Positions 30,030-43,100 of a DNA stretch of 64,000 nucleotides are shown in pieces (position 1 is the first letter of the stretch; every line of letters starts with the position of its first letter). Below the pieces are notes generated by a model. The model ran no database searches, had not been told where the DNA came from, and saw only the letters and a program-made list of their open reading frames with translations. The translations under genes were made by a program, and so were the position numbers. The DNA is from Perkinsus chesapeaki (lineage: Eukaryota > Perkinsozoa > Perkinsida > Perkinsidae): positions 1 to 64,000 of the forward strand of contig JAAPAO010000007.1 of NCBI GenBank assembly GCA_013115145.1, written 5' to 3'.

Positions 30030-31489
30030 ATGAGCCAGGGCCGCCGTCACCCTGATGAGGCATCCACCAGAACACCTCTTTTGAGTGGCGACGATTCAAA
30101 CTCATCATCACCCGCAGTGAATCGATCTCGAAACCAATGCATTGAAGAGGGGCATAGCATCGAGATGCAGCGATTCATGGGTGCTATCCCGGCACAAGAA
30201 ACCAATGGGTAGCTTTGATGTGAGTGTGATCGCTTTATTCTGGCGGTTCGCAGTGGCGTCCAGAATGACAAGGACGGACCGATCGCACCTGCATCCATCG
30301 AGAGTGCAACATCAACAACTGACTGCGGAGCTATCGGCACGACCATAGGTAAAGAAGTTCTCCTAACGCTCAGCAAATCTTCCTTCTTTCCCTCCTCCTG
30401 CTGACACCCCAATGGTAACTGTGTTAGGTTCACCGAGGGTATCGACCCCAACATCATCAGCTAGTATAAATGGTGCTGATAGAATGTGCTTCATTTGTCT
30501 TGAGGTGGGCTTCACATTACTCTTTCCAGCTTTTCAACTTCTCTCACTCAGGGCCCGGGAGGAGACTGTGGGGATTTGGTGCCATGCTGTGACCGATGCT
30601 ATGCACATGTTCATCGCGGGTGTTGGGCAGAGTGGCGACAGAATCAGCGAATGACAGCGTTACGGTCTCGACTCACCGGTAGTTCGGGCTAATGCCAATC
30701 CCGAGTAGAAAGTCTTGCATAGGTCTAAGGCCATCCGGGATGGATCCTTTTCTCTGCTCTATCTGCAAGACTGGTCAGGCCTGCGTTGAGGGCGAGAGCC
30801 ATGACGTGGCCTGGCTAGCTGCAGTTACAGGTAATAATCCCGTAGTCGATGTTACTACATTCCCCGATTGTAGGTGCTCGATCAAGTCGAGGCCGCCAGG
30901 GTCCTTGGGAGGTTGGTCGTGGTTTCTTTTGCCGCTGCAGCGAGCGTTTCCCTGTTAGGTACTCGGCTCCTTTGGTGTACGATCAGACGCATCGTCTGAT
31001 TCCGACGAGGATGATGACCTCTTTGCTGATTCTGATGGGGTGGAGGACTCGCCAGTGTGCAGGTTGGTAGAGGAAGTCACCTTCTCCCAGTGCACTGTTT
31101 TGCATTCTCAGCCCATGGTTGGCGGCATTGAACTTTGCAGCTTTGATGCTTTTCGCGATCCTCACCCCGCTGGGCATCAACCTGGGCTGGGGAAGCTCCG
31201 GAGACGTGATCCTTGTTGGCTTTGTTGGACTCTATCAAGTAGGCTTGCGGTTTCGCTATTTCTGCTGTATTCGCATCGAACGCATCTCTGTTAGTTCTAT
31301 GCTATCGAGGCCGTGATAGTCGCTATTGCACATCGGCGATATGTACAACGTATGCGAGCCCGTAGGCGAGGCTCCATAGAGGAGTCCCCCACGGCAGACA
31401 TACAATCGCCACCGGTCATCGTCGAAAGCTCAGATTTAGAAGCTGGCGATCCACGAAGAGTTAGGCTGTTGCAAGTAGAGTCCGAGTAG
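30030..31489 (+). CDS. RING-CH (MARCH-type) membrane E3 ubiquitin ligase (349 aa, 9 exons)
   Basis: Exons 30030-30208, 30254-30348, 30428-30504, 30552-30678, 30723-30830, 30874-30911, 30959-31062, 31112-31238, 31295-31489. A polar Ser/Thr-rich N-terminus is followed by a C4HC3 finger: C112xxC115, C129/C130 and C133, H138xxC141, W145 and C171xxC174. His before Cys in the middle and the Trp after it are typical of RING-CH. Next comes an acidic linker (SDASSDSDEDDDLFADSD), two membrane segments (about residues 245-300) and a basic/acidic cytoplasmic tail. Such proteins ubiquitinate membrane proteins in the endomembrane system. The exon 7/8 junction has a second possible acceptor (31090), but it gives a 28-bp intron. 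Confidence 0.86.
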
Positions 31490-33477
31490 TTGACATCGAA
31501 ACATTTATAGTGTTATTTTGAAACATGTTATTTGTAAGTTTTTTCATTTACATAGCGCCGCGGTTGAGCTTGGTCCACCTAGGCTTGTACCTCTTGAGTC
31601 TACGTGTATTGCGTTACACAGTGCTTGTGCGCCTGACAACAAATGGACGTAATCGAACACGCTGATGCCGAACTTTGCTGAAGTCCCGACCTTACACAGT
31701 TCAACGTAACTTTAACTCGGCGTACTACATCAGAGATGCACCCGCGGTATGATAACCGCTAGCAGCAACCGCTTACGGGTTGCCTCATCACCATCACTGC
31801 ACGAGAATGCAGAAGATCATGGGAGCCGCTGAACTCGGTTCCCACTCCACGGAGGTTACCATGATGTCTTACCACTTACGCGGCGACGCATGATAGCTGC
31901 ACAGAAGCTGTCTAGCTCAACTCCGTAACGGAGTCTCCGTTAGATCCTCGAGATACCAATTTCAATGAATAACATCATTCCCCACGCGAGCGTTACGAAG
32001 ACAACAAATCTTTGTCAACAATACAATATGCCACACCGTATAGCAAACACAGTGGTACAGTATCTTTGCCTTCGCGAGCCTATCCTCAATCAACACAACA
32101 GCTACAAGTTCGCATGGGTAATAATCTGGTTCCAGCGGATCGAGTTAGTCGCACAGACACCGCTATACATTTCAATGCATCAGCGGTTCAAGATAGACAT
32201 CACTATATATATGGTTATACATAACACGCACATATACATATCCAGTCGGCAATCGACCGCTGGCAGAAATGCCAGATAGAAAGGAAAAAATGTTGTATTC
32301 GCACAAACTTGAGCCAAACTGTTACAGATATCGGAGCGACTGCCTAGTGATTCAAGTGCAGATACACAATCTAGCTCGCACAGACAATTGAGTGATAATA
32401 TAAAATAGACAAATGAGGAACCGACTCCGGCTCGAACTGTACCTCCAAGCACTTCATGCTTTCCAAATATTGGGTAGTGATGCGCTAACCTAAGTTACCG
32501 TTTGTTGCAATTGCTGCATGGTACAGCGGTATTGGCTATGTGGTAACCGCGAAAACGCCGTACTCGACAGTGGTATACTGCGAAGTGATAAATCGGTTCA
32601 CTGTTTCGCGGTTCTTGCGGTGAGCCTTAGTAATAATTCGAAAGTATCTTTGGTAACGAAACCGATAACCTTAGTACGGAAGTGTCAGTGATTATTATTC
32701 ACCGGTTATTTTAAGTAATACGCACGAATCTCATACCCAGAAGCAGCGGATATGATATATCTTGCGCAACCGTACCGCTATGGATATGATTTATGACACT
32801 GAGAGGCCTGTTTGGTTCGGTCCACTGCGACCGGAGGTTTAGTAGATGCCCAGATGTTCCTGTCCTTCGCAATACTGTCGTTATCGAAGTTCGCAGCGCG
32901 GGTCGTTCGATGCCGACTTGGAACGACCGTGGTACTAGTCTAAGCTGACCTTTCTTTGAACGACGGCCATAGAAAATTGGGGATAAATAAAACCGATCTG
33001 CCGGAAATTCGTGAATCTCCTAGCCTAGGAGTCCTAGGTCGGTTTTCAGGCGAGCGCTTCGACTGCAGACATCTGCCATGCATATTCCACACAAAGTGTG
33101 CCTCACGGCTTGTCAATTTGCGTCTCTTGTAGAAGGGTTGACCGCATGGTGAACTTCAAACAAAACGCCGAAGTCTTAATATAACGATCGGGTATATATA
33201 ATGAATGTGGCATGCATTCGTGTTGTCGGAGAATGAATTGCCGGTAGACTTTGTCGTCACACACAGCACAGTAGCGTCACGAACACATAGCATTACCAGT
33301 CGCAATGGCAACGAGCTTTACATTGTCGAAAAGTCATCACACATCACGCGCAGTGGCAACGTGGGCACACTGGAAAGAAGGGTTCGCAGAACGCGATTAA
33401 ATAAAATGGTACACAAAGTATGACAAGACAGTTGTAACCAACCATCTGTACAGGGTGAGACAAGCTAAGGAGACAAA
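31490..33477. other. convergent spacer, no gene detected
   Basis: 1,988 bp between the ends of the RING-CH gene (+) and the giant gene (-), the largest gap in the window. It contains TATA/ATAT-rich stretches (32200-32240 and 33190-33205), an imperfect inverted repeat (32989-33046) and short frames without coding character. Base composition is more even than in the coding regions. No tRNA or rRNA was recognised. Confidence 0.6.
32989..33046. repeat. inverted repeat / potential hairpin
   Basis: Outer arms AAAACCGA (32989-32996) and TCGGTTTT (33039-33046) enclose a second palindromic core, CTCCTAG-CCTAGGAG (about 33017-33031). It could form a nested hairpin. It lies in the long convergent spacer. 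Significance unknown. Confidence 0.5.
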
Positions 33478-34113
33478 TTATGTCCATAGCCGAGTCTCCT
33501 CGCGTTCTGTTGACTCCGATGTGACGTTTACGGTGCCATTATTGTACAGGGAATGCTCGATCAAATGGGCCTCGAATCTAGCTTGTAGATCAGCTAGACG
33601 CTGTTCGAGTTCACGTATTCGTGACTGAGGAGAATAAAGATAACATACTGAACCATTCGCACTTATTGATGCCAAGAAAGTACGCTCCAAAAACGAGTCC
33701 TACCTGTTGTTCCTGTACTGCACCAGTCAAAATCGCAATCAAGTCCTGATATAAGACGGAAAGGGTGTCTTGCCCTTCAGATCGATGGACCACTTCGGGC
33801 AATAACCGTTCCAGATCCTGAGAGTAAAACGTCAACAAATTGGGACCACAAGACAACGCGCAAGACCATTATGAGCTAGTACAAGTACTCACCTGTGCTA
33901 TAAAGCCAAATCGCCGCCGATCAGCCTCTGCGCCGGTTTGAGAGTCAAGTTTGAATGCGACCGGTCGTAGCTCCCTGAGCAGTTGCGAAGCCGGGCCATC
34001 ACGGTCAGCCTCCGCCTCTCCACTAGTTGGCTCGAGAGCAACAGAGAGCGGTGTAATATCTCGCTTCAAACGACGATCACTTGTTGTTAATGCAACGTCA
34101 GCTGTCCAGGTAC
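33478..34113 (-). other. S74 intramolecular chaperone/auto-protease domain plus coiled-coil tail
   Basis: Encoded by three exons. Predicted self-cleavage between Thr and the Ser of TTSDRRLK would release a 149-residue C-terminal fragment. The Ser-Lys dyad and the downstream GFIAQ and Y-Q-D-L-I-A-I-L elements are all in place, so an active domain is expected. The tail after the domain has heptad spacing (ELEQRLADLQARF), as in other S74 proteins, where it forms the trimeric helical bundle. Confidence 0.9.
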
Positions 34114-37100
34114 CTGAATGAACATTGAAGACATGTTGCCGATCCTAAGCGTTATGAAGCGGTTCTGCACGCCATCGAGCCAGAATTGCTACTCGCGGCT
34201 TACCGTGTAAGGTTCCCGTGCCTGCTTCAGTCGCTGATATGACTCGAGTAGAGCCAGCGTACAACTGGAAGCTACCCAAGCGGACGAAGCTTCGAACCGA
34301 AAGGCTGCTTCCGAATGTCGCGAAGTCGACGACAGACAGCTTGCTGCCTAGCCGCGCGAATGATCGCAACGACAGAGATGATCCAAAGCTAGCCACTTGT
34401 ATGACGGAGAGCTGATTAGCGTACGTATTGGTGAGCACGCTGAGGGCTGACCCCAGATGTGCCGAATCCCGTAGTGATAAGACGCTACCCAACCGTGCGA
34501 AGCTCCTCATTGAGACGGAGCTGCCGAAATTCGCTGCGTCGAGAACAGACAGGCTACCGCTAACTCTCGTGTACGATAGTGCCGAAAGGCTACTGCCTAG
34601 TTGGGCAACACCTGCAGCTGATACTTGATTCGCATAAGTAGCATCAGATATGGTCAACGTAGAACCAGCATCAATATGTCCCAGGACAGAGATACTGCTT
34701 CCCAAGCGAGCGAATGATCTTAGAGAGAGGGTGCTTCCGAAGCTGGCAAAGTTGATCAACGATGTAACACTTCCCAGTCGAGCGAATGATCGCAGAGATA
34801 TAGAAGACCCAAAGTTGACCAAGTCAAGAGCTGATACCTTGTTAACATAGGCGTAGTCTGTTGTACTCTGCACCGAGCCGCAAGTGAGCGAGCTCGTGAC
34901 TGACAGGCTGCTTCCTACCCTCGCGAGCGAACGCAAGGAGAGCGAGCTGCCGAAGGCCGTCATGTCATAGACAGAGAGTCTGCTGCCAAGGCGGCCGAAG
35001 CTTCTCAAAGAGAGTGCCGATGCGAAGTTTACCAAGTCCAGAATGGACACCTTATTCACATAAGCATAGGCCGTCGTGCTCTGTACTCCACCGAAGTGGG
35101 TCACACCTTGGACACTCAAACTGCTTCCGAGGCGAGAGAATGATCGAAGGGACAGCGAGCTAGCAAATGACGCAGTGTCATAAACTGACAAGATGCTGCC
35201 AAGACGGCCGAAGCTTCTTAATGAAAGGGACGAGCCCATCACGACTTGGTCGATAACTGATACCCTGTTAAGATACTGCGAGCCAATAACGCTCTGTGTA
35301 TCACCAAGGTTGATAAGATTAGCCACCGAAAGGCCACTACCCAGCCGACAGAAGCCTCTCAGAGATAAAGAGCTGCCAAGCACCGCTTGGTCAAATGAAG
35401 ACAATCTCGACCCCAAGCGCGAGAATGACCGGAGCGATAGGGAAGAGCCGAAATGTATTGCATCAAGTGCGGATACCTTATTGACGTAGGCATACCCTAC
35501 CGTACTCTGAACATCACCAAGGTGCATCACACCAGTTACAGAGAGACCGCTTCCCAAACGAGCAAGGCTCCTCATCGATAGCGAGCTACTAATAACAGTA
35601 TAGTCAAGAGCGGTCAACTTCGAACCAAGTCTTGCATATGACCTCAGCGACATAGAAGAGCCGAAGTTAGCTAAGTTGAGGACCGAGAACCGATTGACCA
35701 CAGTGTTATCAGTAACAGATAATGTGGAGCCAGCGTAAACCCCGCTAGCGGCCGAGACGCTACTGCCCAGACGAGCTGCACTGCGGAGAGATAGTGTACT
35801 TCCAAAAGTGACGAAGTCGACAATAGAAACTCGGCTTCCAAGCCTTCCGAAGGATCTCAGAGAGAGGCTCGAAGTGAAGCAGATCTTGTCAAGAACAGAG
35901 ACCTTATTGAGGTAAGCGTATCCCACTGTGCTCTGAGTAGAGCCTGCCGTGATACCATCGAAGACTGATATCGTGCTGCCGAGTCGCATGAAAGTTCTCA
36001 ATGAAAGAGAGCTTCCGAAGGATGTGCAGTCGAAGACTGATTGTTTGCTTCCTAGCCTTGCGAAGGATCGCAGTGACAAAGAAGAACCGAAAACACCTCC
36101 GTCAAGGATTGATAGCTTGTTAGCGAAGGCGACACCGATAGCGCTCGTTACTCCGCCCATGCGGGTAACACCGGCTATAGATATTGCGCTACCTAGCCTC
36201 GCTATTGCCCTCATGGAGACGCTACTACCGAAGGCCATGAAGTCGAGTACGGAGAGCCGACTGCCAAGCCGCCCGAAGGACCGGACAGACAGTGATGAGC
36301 CGAAGTTGACGGAGTCAAGAGCAGATAACTTATTAGCGAACTGACTGCCGAGAATACTTAGTGATGATCCGAGCCTTGTCTCCGACAGCACCGACACCCC
36401 ACTCCCGAGCCTCGATACACTACGGAGCGATAACGCGCTTCCGAACGATGCATAATCCGCTACGCTAAGCTTCGATGAGAGGCGGGCAAAGGATCGCAGC
36501 GATAGGGAGGAGCCGAAGTTGCCGAAGTTGAGAACAGAAATACGGTTCAGAAAGCTGTGGCCAATAAGACTGATTGGGCCACCGAAGTGGGATGTGCCTG
36601 TGACCGAAATGCCACTGCCCAGGCGAGCTTGACCTCGCAGAGACAGAGAGCTACCAAGCGCAGCATAGTCTAGTATGGACGACTTGCTTCCGAGACGAGC
36701 GAATGACCTCAGGGACAGCGAAGAACCAAAGTTAACATTGTCGTAGACACTTAGGGACTGGCCGTATTGAGCCGTGTTGCCGACGCTATGGGTAGAGCCA
36801 GTGACGACTGTAGTACCGAAGACGGATATAGTGCTGCCCAACCGAACGAAACTTCTGACCGATAGGCTGCTGCTCAGCTCCACGACATCGAGCGCTGATA
36901 GCTTGCTACCCAGCCTTGCAAACGAGCGTAGCGAGAGCGATGAGCCGAAGTTGGCAGTGTCAATGACGGATAGTCTATTGCTACAGAAGTTGCCGAGCAC
37001 ACTCTGAGTTCCTGTAATGCGAGCTACACCGGTCACCGAGATGCCGCTGCCAAGGCGAGCAATGCTCCTCAGCGATAAACTGCTACCCAAGCCAACGAAG

Positions 37101-40100
37101 TCCACCACGGAGAGCCGAGATCCAAGCCTTGCGAAGCTACGCAAAGAAAGCGAGGAACCGAAGGTAGCTATATCATTAACAGAAAGCTTAGTCACAAAGG
37201 CGTAGTCGGCAACGCTGTGATAAGATCCCAAGAATGCCGGAGAAGCGATGGAAACACCGCTGCCTTGCCGAGTGAAGCTGCGCAGAGACAGAGAGCTACC
37301 TAGTGCCACGTAATCGAGGCCGCTAAGCTTACTGCCCAGCCTAGCGAAAGACCTCAGAGATAACGATGAGGCGAATTGGCACTCCGATGAAACGGACAGG
37401 GTCGTCAACCTCGTTGTCGAGTATGCCCGAATCGTACTGCCGAATTGAGTCGTTGAGCCGACACTCAAGGAGCTTCCCAAACGAGCAAATGAGCGCAGAG
37501 ACAACGAGCTGCCAAAAGCACTGAAATCGGTGATGGAGGCTGTGCTACCGAGTCTCGCGAATGATCTTAATGACAACGATGAGCTGAAGTGGGCGGAGCC
37601 AGCAGCCGATACGGCGTTCAGGTAAGTAGCACTGCCTATACTCTGAATGGTACCAAAGCGAGTTACACCAGCAACAGATAGTGAGCTCCCGAGGCGCCCG
37701 AACGCTCTCAAAGAAAGGCTGCTGCCAAAGTTGCTCATGTCGAATATGCTGGCTGTTGACCCAAGCCTGGCGAATGAGCGCAGTGACATAGTCGAGCCGA
37801 AGTTAACGTGGTCCAGGGCAGAAACCTTGTTCACATAGGTGTAGTCGGTGATGCTTTGCACGCCGCCCATGTGGAGCGTACCAGCAACTGACAAGCCGCT
37901 ACCTAGCCTTGCGATGGCTCTTAGGGAGAGAGAGCTTCCGAAGCTAGCGGAATCCAGGGTCGAGAATGTAGCACCGACTCGCATGAAAGACAGAACGGAC
38001 GCTGAGCTACCGGCCCGGACGAGATCATTAGCACTGAGTTTTTGGAAGTACGCCGAGCCTTGTGTGCTAAGGTAGCTTCCAAGACAAACCTCACTGGCGA
38101 CCGAAGCAGTGCTGCCTAGCCGAGAGAAGCCCCTTAAAGATAGAGAGCTTCCCAGAGCAACGTAGTCAATACAACTTGCCGTGCTACCCAGTCGACTGAA
38201 GCTTCTCAGAGACAGGCTAGAGCCGAAACTAGTGTGGTCCAGAATCGACAACCTATTACCTGTCTTGACTCGTCCCAAAACCGACACGGAACTTGCAAGC
38301 CGGCCAAATGCCCTGAGGCTAAGACTGCTTCCAAAGACCGTGTAGTCTAGCACGCTGACTTTGCTAGCGAGTCTGGTGAAGCTCCTGATTGATAGAGAGC
38401 TACCCATATGTGCGAACTTCACCACCGAAAGGCTACCACCAGCTCGAGCAGCGCCCAGTAAGGAAGCGCACGATCCCAGACGCGCAAAGGAGCGTAACGA
38501 CAGCGTTGAGCCATATGATGTTTGCGCCAGAAGCGAGAGGCTCGAGCCGAGCTTGGTAGCCGCACCAACTGACAGACCTGACCCAAGGCGGGACATCGAT
38601 CTCATTGAGACAGAACTGCCGAGCACAGCGTAGTCCAAAACGCTGGTTGCCCCACCGAACCTAGCGAAGCTCCTCAGTGAGAGGCTCGAGCTGAAGCTTC
38701 CGCTCTGAACGATAGAAAGTGCACCACCAAATCTTGCGTTGGACACGGCGCTAATGGCTCCTCCAGCGTGAGCAGTGCCGACCAGACTCAGCGATGAGCC
38801 GAAGCGAGCGAAGGACCGGAGGGAGACCGAACTCGCCAGGATAGCCTGGTCGATCACAGATAGTTGGTAGAGACTGCCAAGCCTGACAAGACCAAGAACG
38901 GACACACCGCTCCCAATTCTTGCAAAAGACCTTAAGGAGAGTGAGCTGCCAAGTTCAGTCTGCTCAAGAACAGAAATAGCACCGGCAACTCTGGCGAACG
39001 ACCTCAAGGACAAGGATGATCCGAACGCTGTACAGTCGACGACGCTGGCACTACTGCCAAGGCGGGCGAAGCTCCTCAAGGATAGACTGCTACCGAAGTT
39101 GCCGTAGTCCACGAGGCTAACTTTGCCGGAGAGTAGAGCGAAGCTCCTGATAGACAGGGTGGAAGCAAGGTTTGCGAGATTAACTGCGCTGAGAGCACCA
39201 CCATAGTGAGCGGACCCGAGAGCTGACAAAGAACTGCCGAGCCTCGCTGCACTTCTGAGTGATAGACTGCTGCCAAAGGCAACGGCATCAAGAACACTGA
39301 GTGTAGAGCCCACGCGGAGGAAAGACAGCGCACTTGCCGCAGAGCCAACATGTGCTGCTGAGAGAACACTCACAGAGCTCCCTAATCTCGCAAATGATCG
39401 CAGAGATAAGGCCGACCCGAAAGAAGAAAGACCAAGAACTGATTGCCTCGCACCAAGGGTAGCGCTGCCAAGAAGGCTCAAGCTACTACCTAACCTCTGA
39501 GACGATCTGAGGCTTACTGAACTTCCACAAACAGCATAGTCGAGAGCGGATAGCTTGCTACCGAGGCGAGCGAAAGATCTCAGAGAAAGACTGCTGCCGA
39601 AAGAAGCACTGCCGAGGACGGAAGACGAAGAGCCAAGTAATGTATTTCCCAGGACTGAGATACCGCTTCCTAGTCTCGCGAAACCTCTCAGCGAGAGGGA
39701 ACTGCCGAGCTCCGCCACACCGACTACAGAGATAGCAAGTCGAGAGCCGAAGCGAGCAACCCCTTCAACCGAGAGAGAACTACCAACACGCACAGCTGCT
39801 CGTATAGAGAGGCTGCTTCCAAACGTTGTATAGTCCATAACCGTTAGTTTGCTGCCTAGCCTGGCGAAGCTTCTAAGGCTCAATGAGGATCCGAAGTGAC
39901 CCTGCTGGAGCACAGATAGTTCCGAACCATAACGGGCGGAACCGAGAGCGGAGAGACTAGAGCCAGCAGCCAGCGGACTGAAGACGGAGATAGACGAGCC
40001 CAGGCGAGCAAAGCTTCTGAACGACAGAGAGCTACCAATAACGGCATAACCTAGGACCGACATCTTGGAGCTGAGGCGAGCCAGCGAGCGGATCGAGAGA

Positions 40101-43100
40101 GAAGAACCGAAGTTCACCTCGCCGATTGCGCTCAAAGTGCTACCGAATCTCGCACAGCCGATGGCTGACACTCTCGAACCAATAGAGGCAGAGGCTACCG
40201 TAGACACGGAACTACCGATTCTGGCGAAATTCCTCAGAGAGAGCGAGCTGCCGAATTCTATCGCGTCAAGAACGGAAAGCTTGCTACCTAGCCTGGCGAA
40301 GCTCCTCAAGGAGAGCGACGACGCGAAGGCGGTGGAGGCTATAATAGAAAGCTTGTAGGCGGAACCAAGGCGGACCAAACCAGCAACTGAAAGGCCACTG
40401 CCGATGCGCTGGAATGATCTCAAGGAAAGCGAGCTGCCGACCACAGCATAGTTGAAGACCGAGGCCGAACTGCCGCAGCGCGCGAACGATCGCAATGAGA
40501 GGCTTGAGCCGAGGCTAGCCTGCTCGATAGCAGAGAGTCGACCACCAAACATGGCATTTCCAACTGCTGATACAGCCCCACCGATACGAGCAACGCTACG
40601 AAGAGACAGTGAGCTGCCGAGTGTGGCGAAATCCAGCACGGTGATATGGCCCGATAGACGAGCGAACGACCTCAGCGATAGAGACGACCCAAAGGAGGCA
40701 TGCGACACGGTAGACAGGGATGCCCCGGTGTTAAGGAGGCCAACCAGAGAAGCTGAGCTTCCCAGTCGTGCTACTGTGCGTAGGGATAACGAACTGCCGA
40801 TCTGGGTATAGCTCAGAGCACTCACCTTGTCCGACAGGCGAGCAAAGCTCCTCAGTGAGAGTGATGAACCAATGTTGACAACTCCGATAATTGATGCAGA
40901 ACCACCTATAGGAGCATTTCCGATAGCTGAGACTGAGCTACCCAGCCTAGCGAACGATCTCAGGGAAAGAGCTGAGCTGAAAGACGTTGCGTCAATGGCA
41001 GATACTGAGCTTGCTATACGGACCTTGGACACCACGGACAACGAGCTACCGAGACGAAGATAGGTCCTCAGCGAGAGAGAGCTACCGAGAGCGACCATAT
41101 CAAGAGCACTCGCGCGACTTCCCAGTCTGGCAAATGACCTCAGGGAAAGGCTGGAGCCAAAACTGGTTGAAGAAACCGCACTCAGTGTCGAGCCGACTCT
41201 GGCAAAGCCGCATGTGCTGAGCGTTGCACCCGAATAAATAGAGCTGACAATGCTGACAGCTGATCCAAACCGAGCAAAGCTCCTCATAGACACCGAGCTA
41301 CCAATCGTAACTTGGTCTATAACCGACAAGCCGTATACACTGCCTAGACGAGTGAGGCCTAGCACAGAGAGTCCACTTCCGAGCCGGGCAGAGTTACGCA
41401 GAGACAGAGAGCTGCCAAGAGTAGCATAGTCAACGATAGATGACTTGCTACCGAGACGAGCAAATGACCTCATAGACAAGCTGGATCCGAATGCCACTGC
41501 ATCCAGAGTAGACAGAGTGCCTCCAACCCGGCCGAAGGATAAAGCAGAAGCTGCGCTACCGAGAGTAACAGAGCCATAGGCTGAAAGACTGCTTCCAAGC
41601 CGAGCGAATGCGCGGAGCGAAAGCGAGCTTCCGAAAGCGCACTCACCAACCACAGACAATGCGCCGCCAACCTTTGCAGCAGAAAGAGCACTGATAGAGC
41701 TACCAAGGCGAGCTAATCCTCGCAGTGATAGAGAGGATGCCAGCAAAGTGCAATCCAATGAAGACACTGCTGCCGACATACGCGCAAATGATAGGGCTGA
41801 CAACTCTCCACCCATTCGAGTATCTCCAAGAAGACTTACACCACTACCGAGGCGGGCGAATGATCTTAGGGAGAGACTGGAGCCGAACGAACCCACCGCA
41901 AGCACTGATAAGGATGAAGCAAGTCGACAATCACCAGCAGCGCTAAGGGAGCTTCCAAAACGAGAAGATGCTCTCAAGCTGAGAGTGCTTCCTAGAGTTG
42001 TGAAATCTAGGACAGAGAGCTTGCCTCCCAATCTCGCAAACGATCGAAGACTCAGACTGCTGCCGAACTCACAATGATCCACCACGCTCATGGCGGAGCC
42101 AAAAACGGCGGTACCAACAGCCGAGATCGAACTGCCAAGACGAGCGAAAGACCTTAAAGACAGGCCGCTTGCAAGTTCCGCGGTATCGATCACACTTAGT
42201 GACTGTCTGGAACCGAAACGCGCCAGTCCGTCAACCGACAGGGTGCTACCAAGGCGGACGAAGGAGCGTATAGACAAGGAACTACCTATCATGGCAGTGT
42301 CATAGACGCTAAGCTTGCTGCCAAGACGAGAGAATGACCTCAAAGACAGTGATGAACCAAAGGTCGTTTGGCTTAATGTAGACAAGTCAGCGCCATAGCG
42401 TGTCGTGCTCGATGCCGACAGTACGCTGCCCAACCGGACTCCACTAGTAGTGGATAACGAGCTCCCGAGGCGTGCAAAGCTCGCCAATGACAAGGAGCTT
42501 CCAAACGAGGAGCGATCGAGGACTGAAACGTACCCCGACAACCGTGCAAAGCTACGTAGCGACAGGCTGGAACCGAAGTCGGCACAACCAACAGCACTCA
42601 TAGCCGATCCGAGATAGCCGCTTGAAGCAGTAGATAATGAGCTACCCAACCTTGCTGCTGATCTTAAGGACAAGCAGCTGCCAAAGGCCGCCATGTCGAC
42701 GACAGAAGCCTTGCCTCCGAGACGAGTGAAGGATCGAAGTGATAGAGATGAACCAAACAGTACACCTCCCAGGACCGAAGCAGTGCTGCCTAGCCGAGCT
42801 AGGGAGACGGCTGACAGTTGGCCACCAGTTCTCGCAGACCCGGCTACCGAAAGACTACTTCCAAGCCGAGCAAAGCTCCGTAGTGATAGTGAACTAGAGA
42901 AGTGAGAAGAGCTTATGACTGACAAGGAGTAGATAGAGCCAATGCGTGCAAGTCCTGATAGCGATGCCGAGCTACCAACACGGAAGAAGCTTCGGACGGA
43001 AAGGGAGCTGCCTAGCATCACGCTGTCGAGCACGCTCGCAGTACTTCCTAGCCGAGAGAATGAACGCAGAGACAAGCTGCTACCGAACTCTGCCTGTCCG

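Noticed and set aside
33205-33423. 72-codon + strand frame in the convergent spacer
   Set aside because: No recognisable motif, average composition, isolated; length is within chance expectation.
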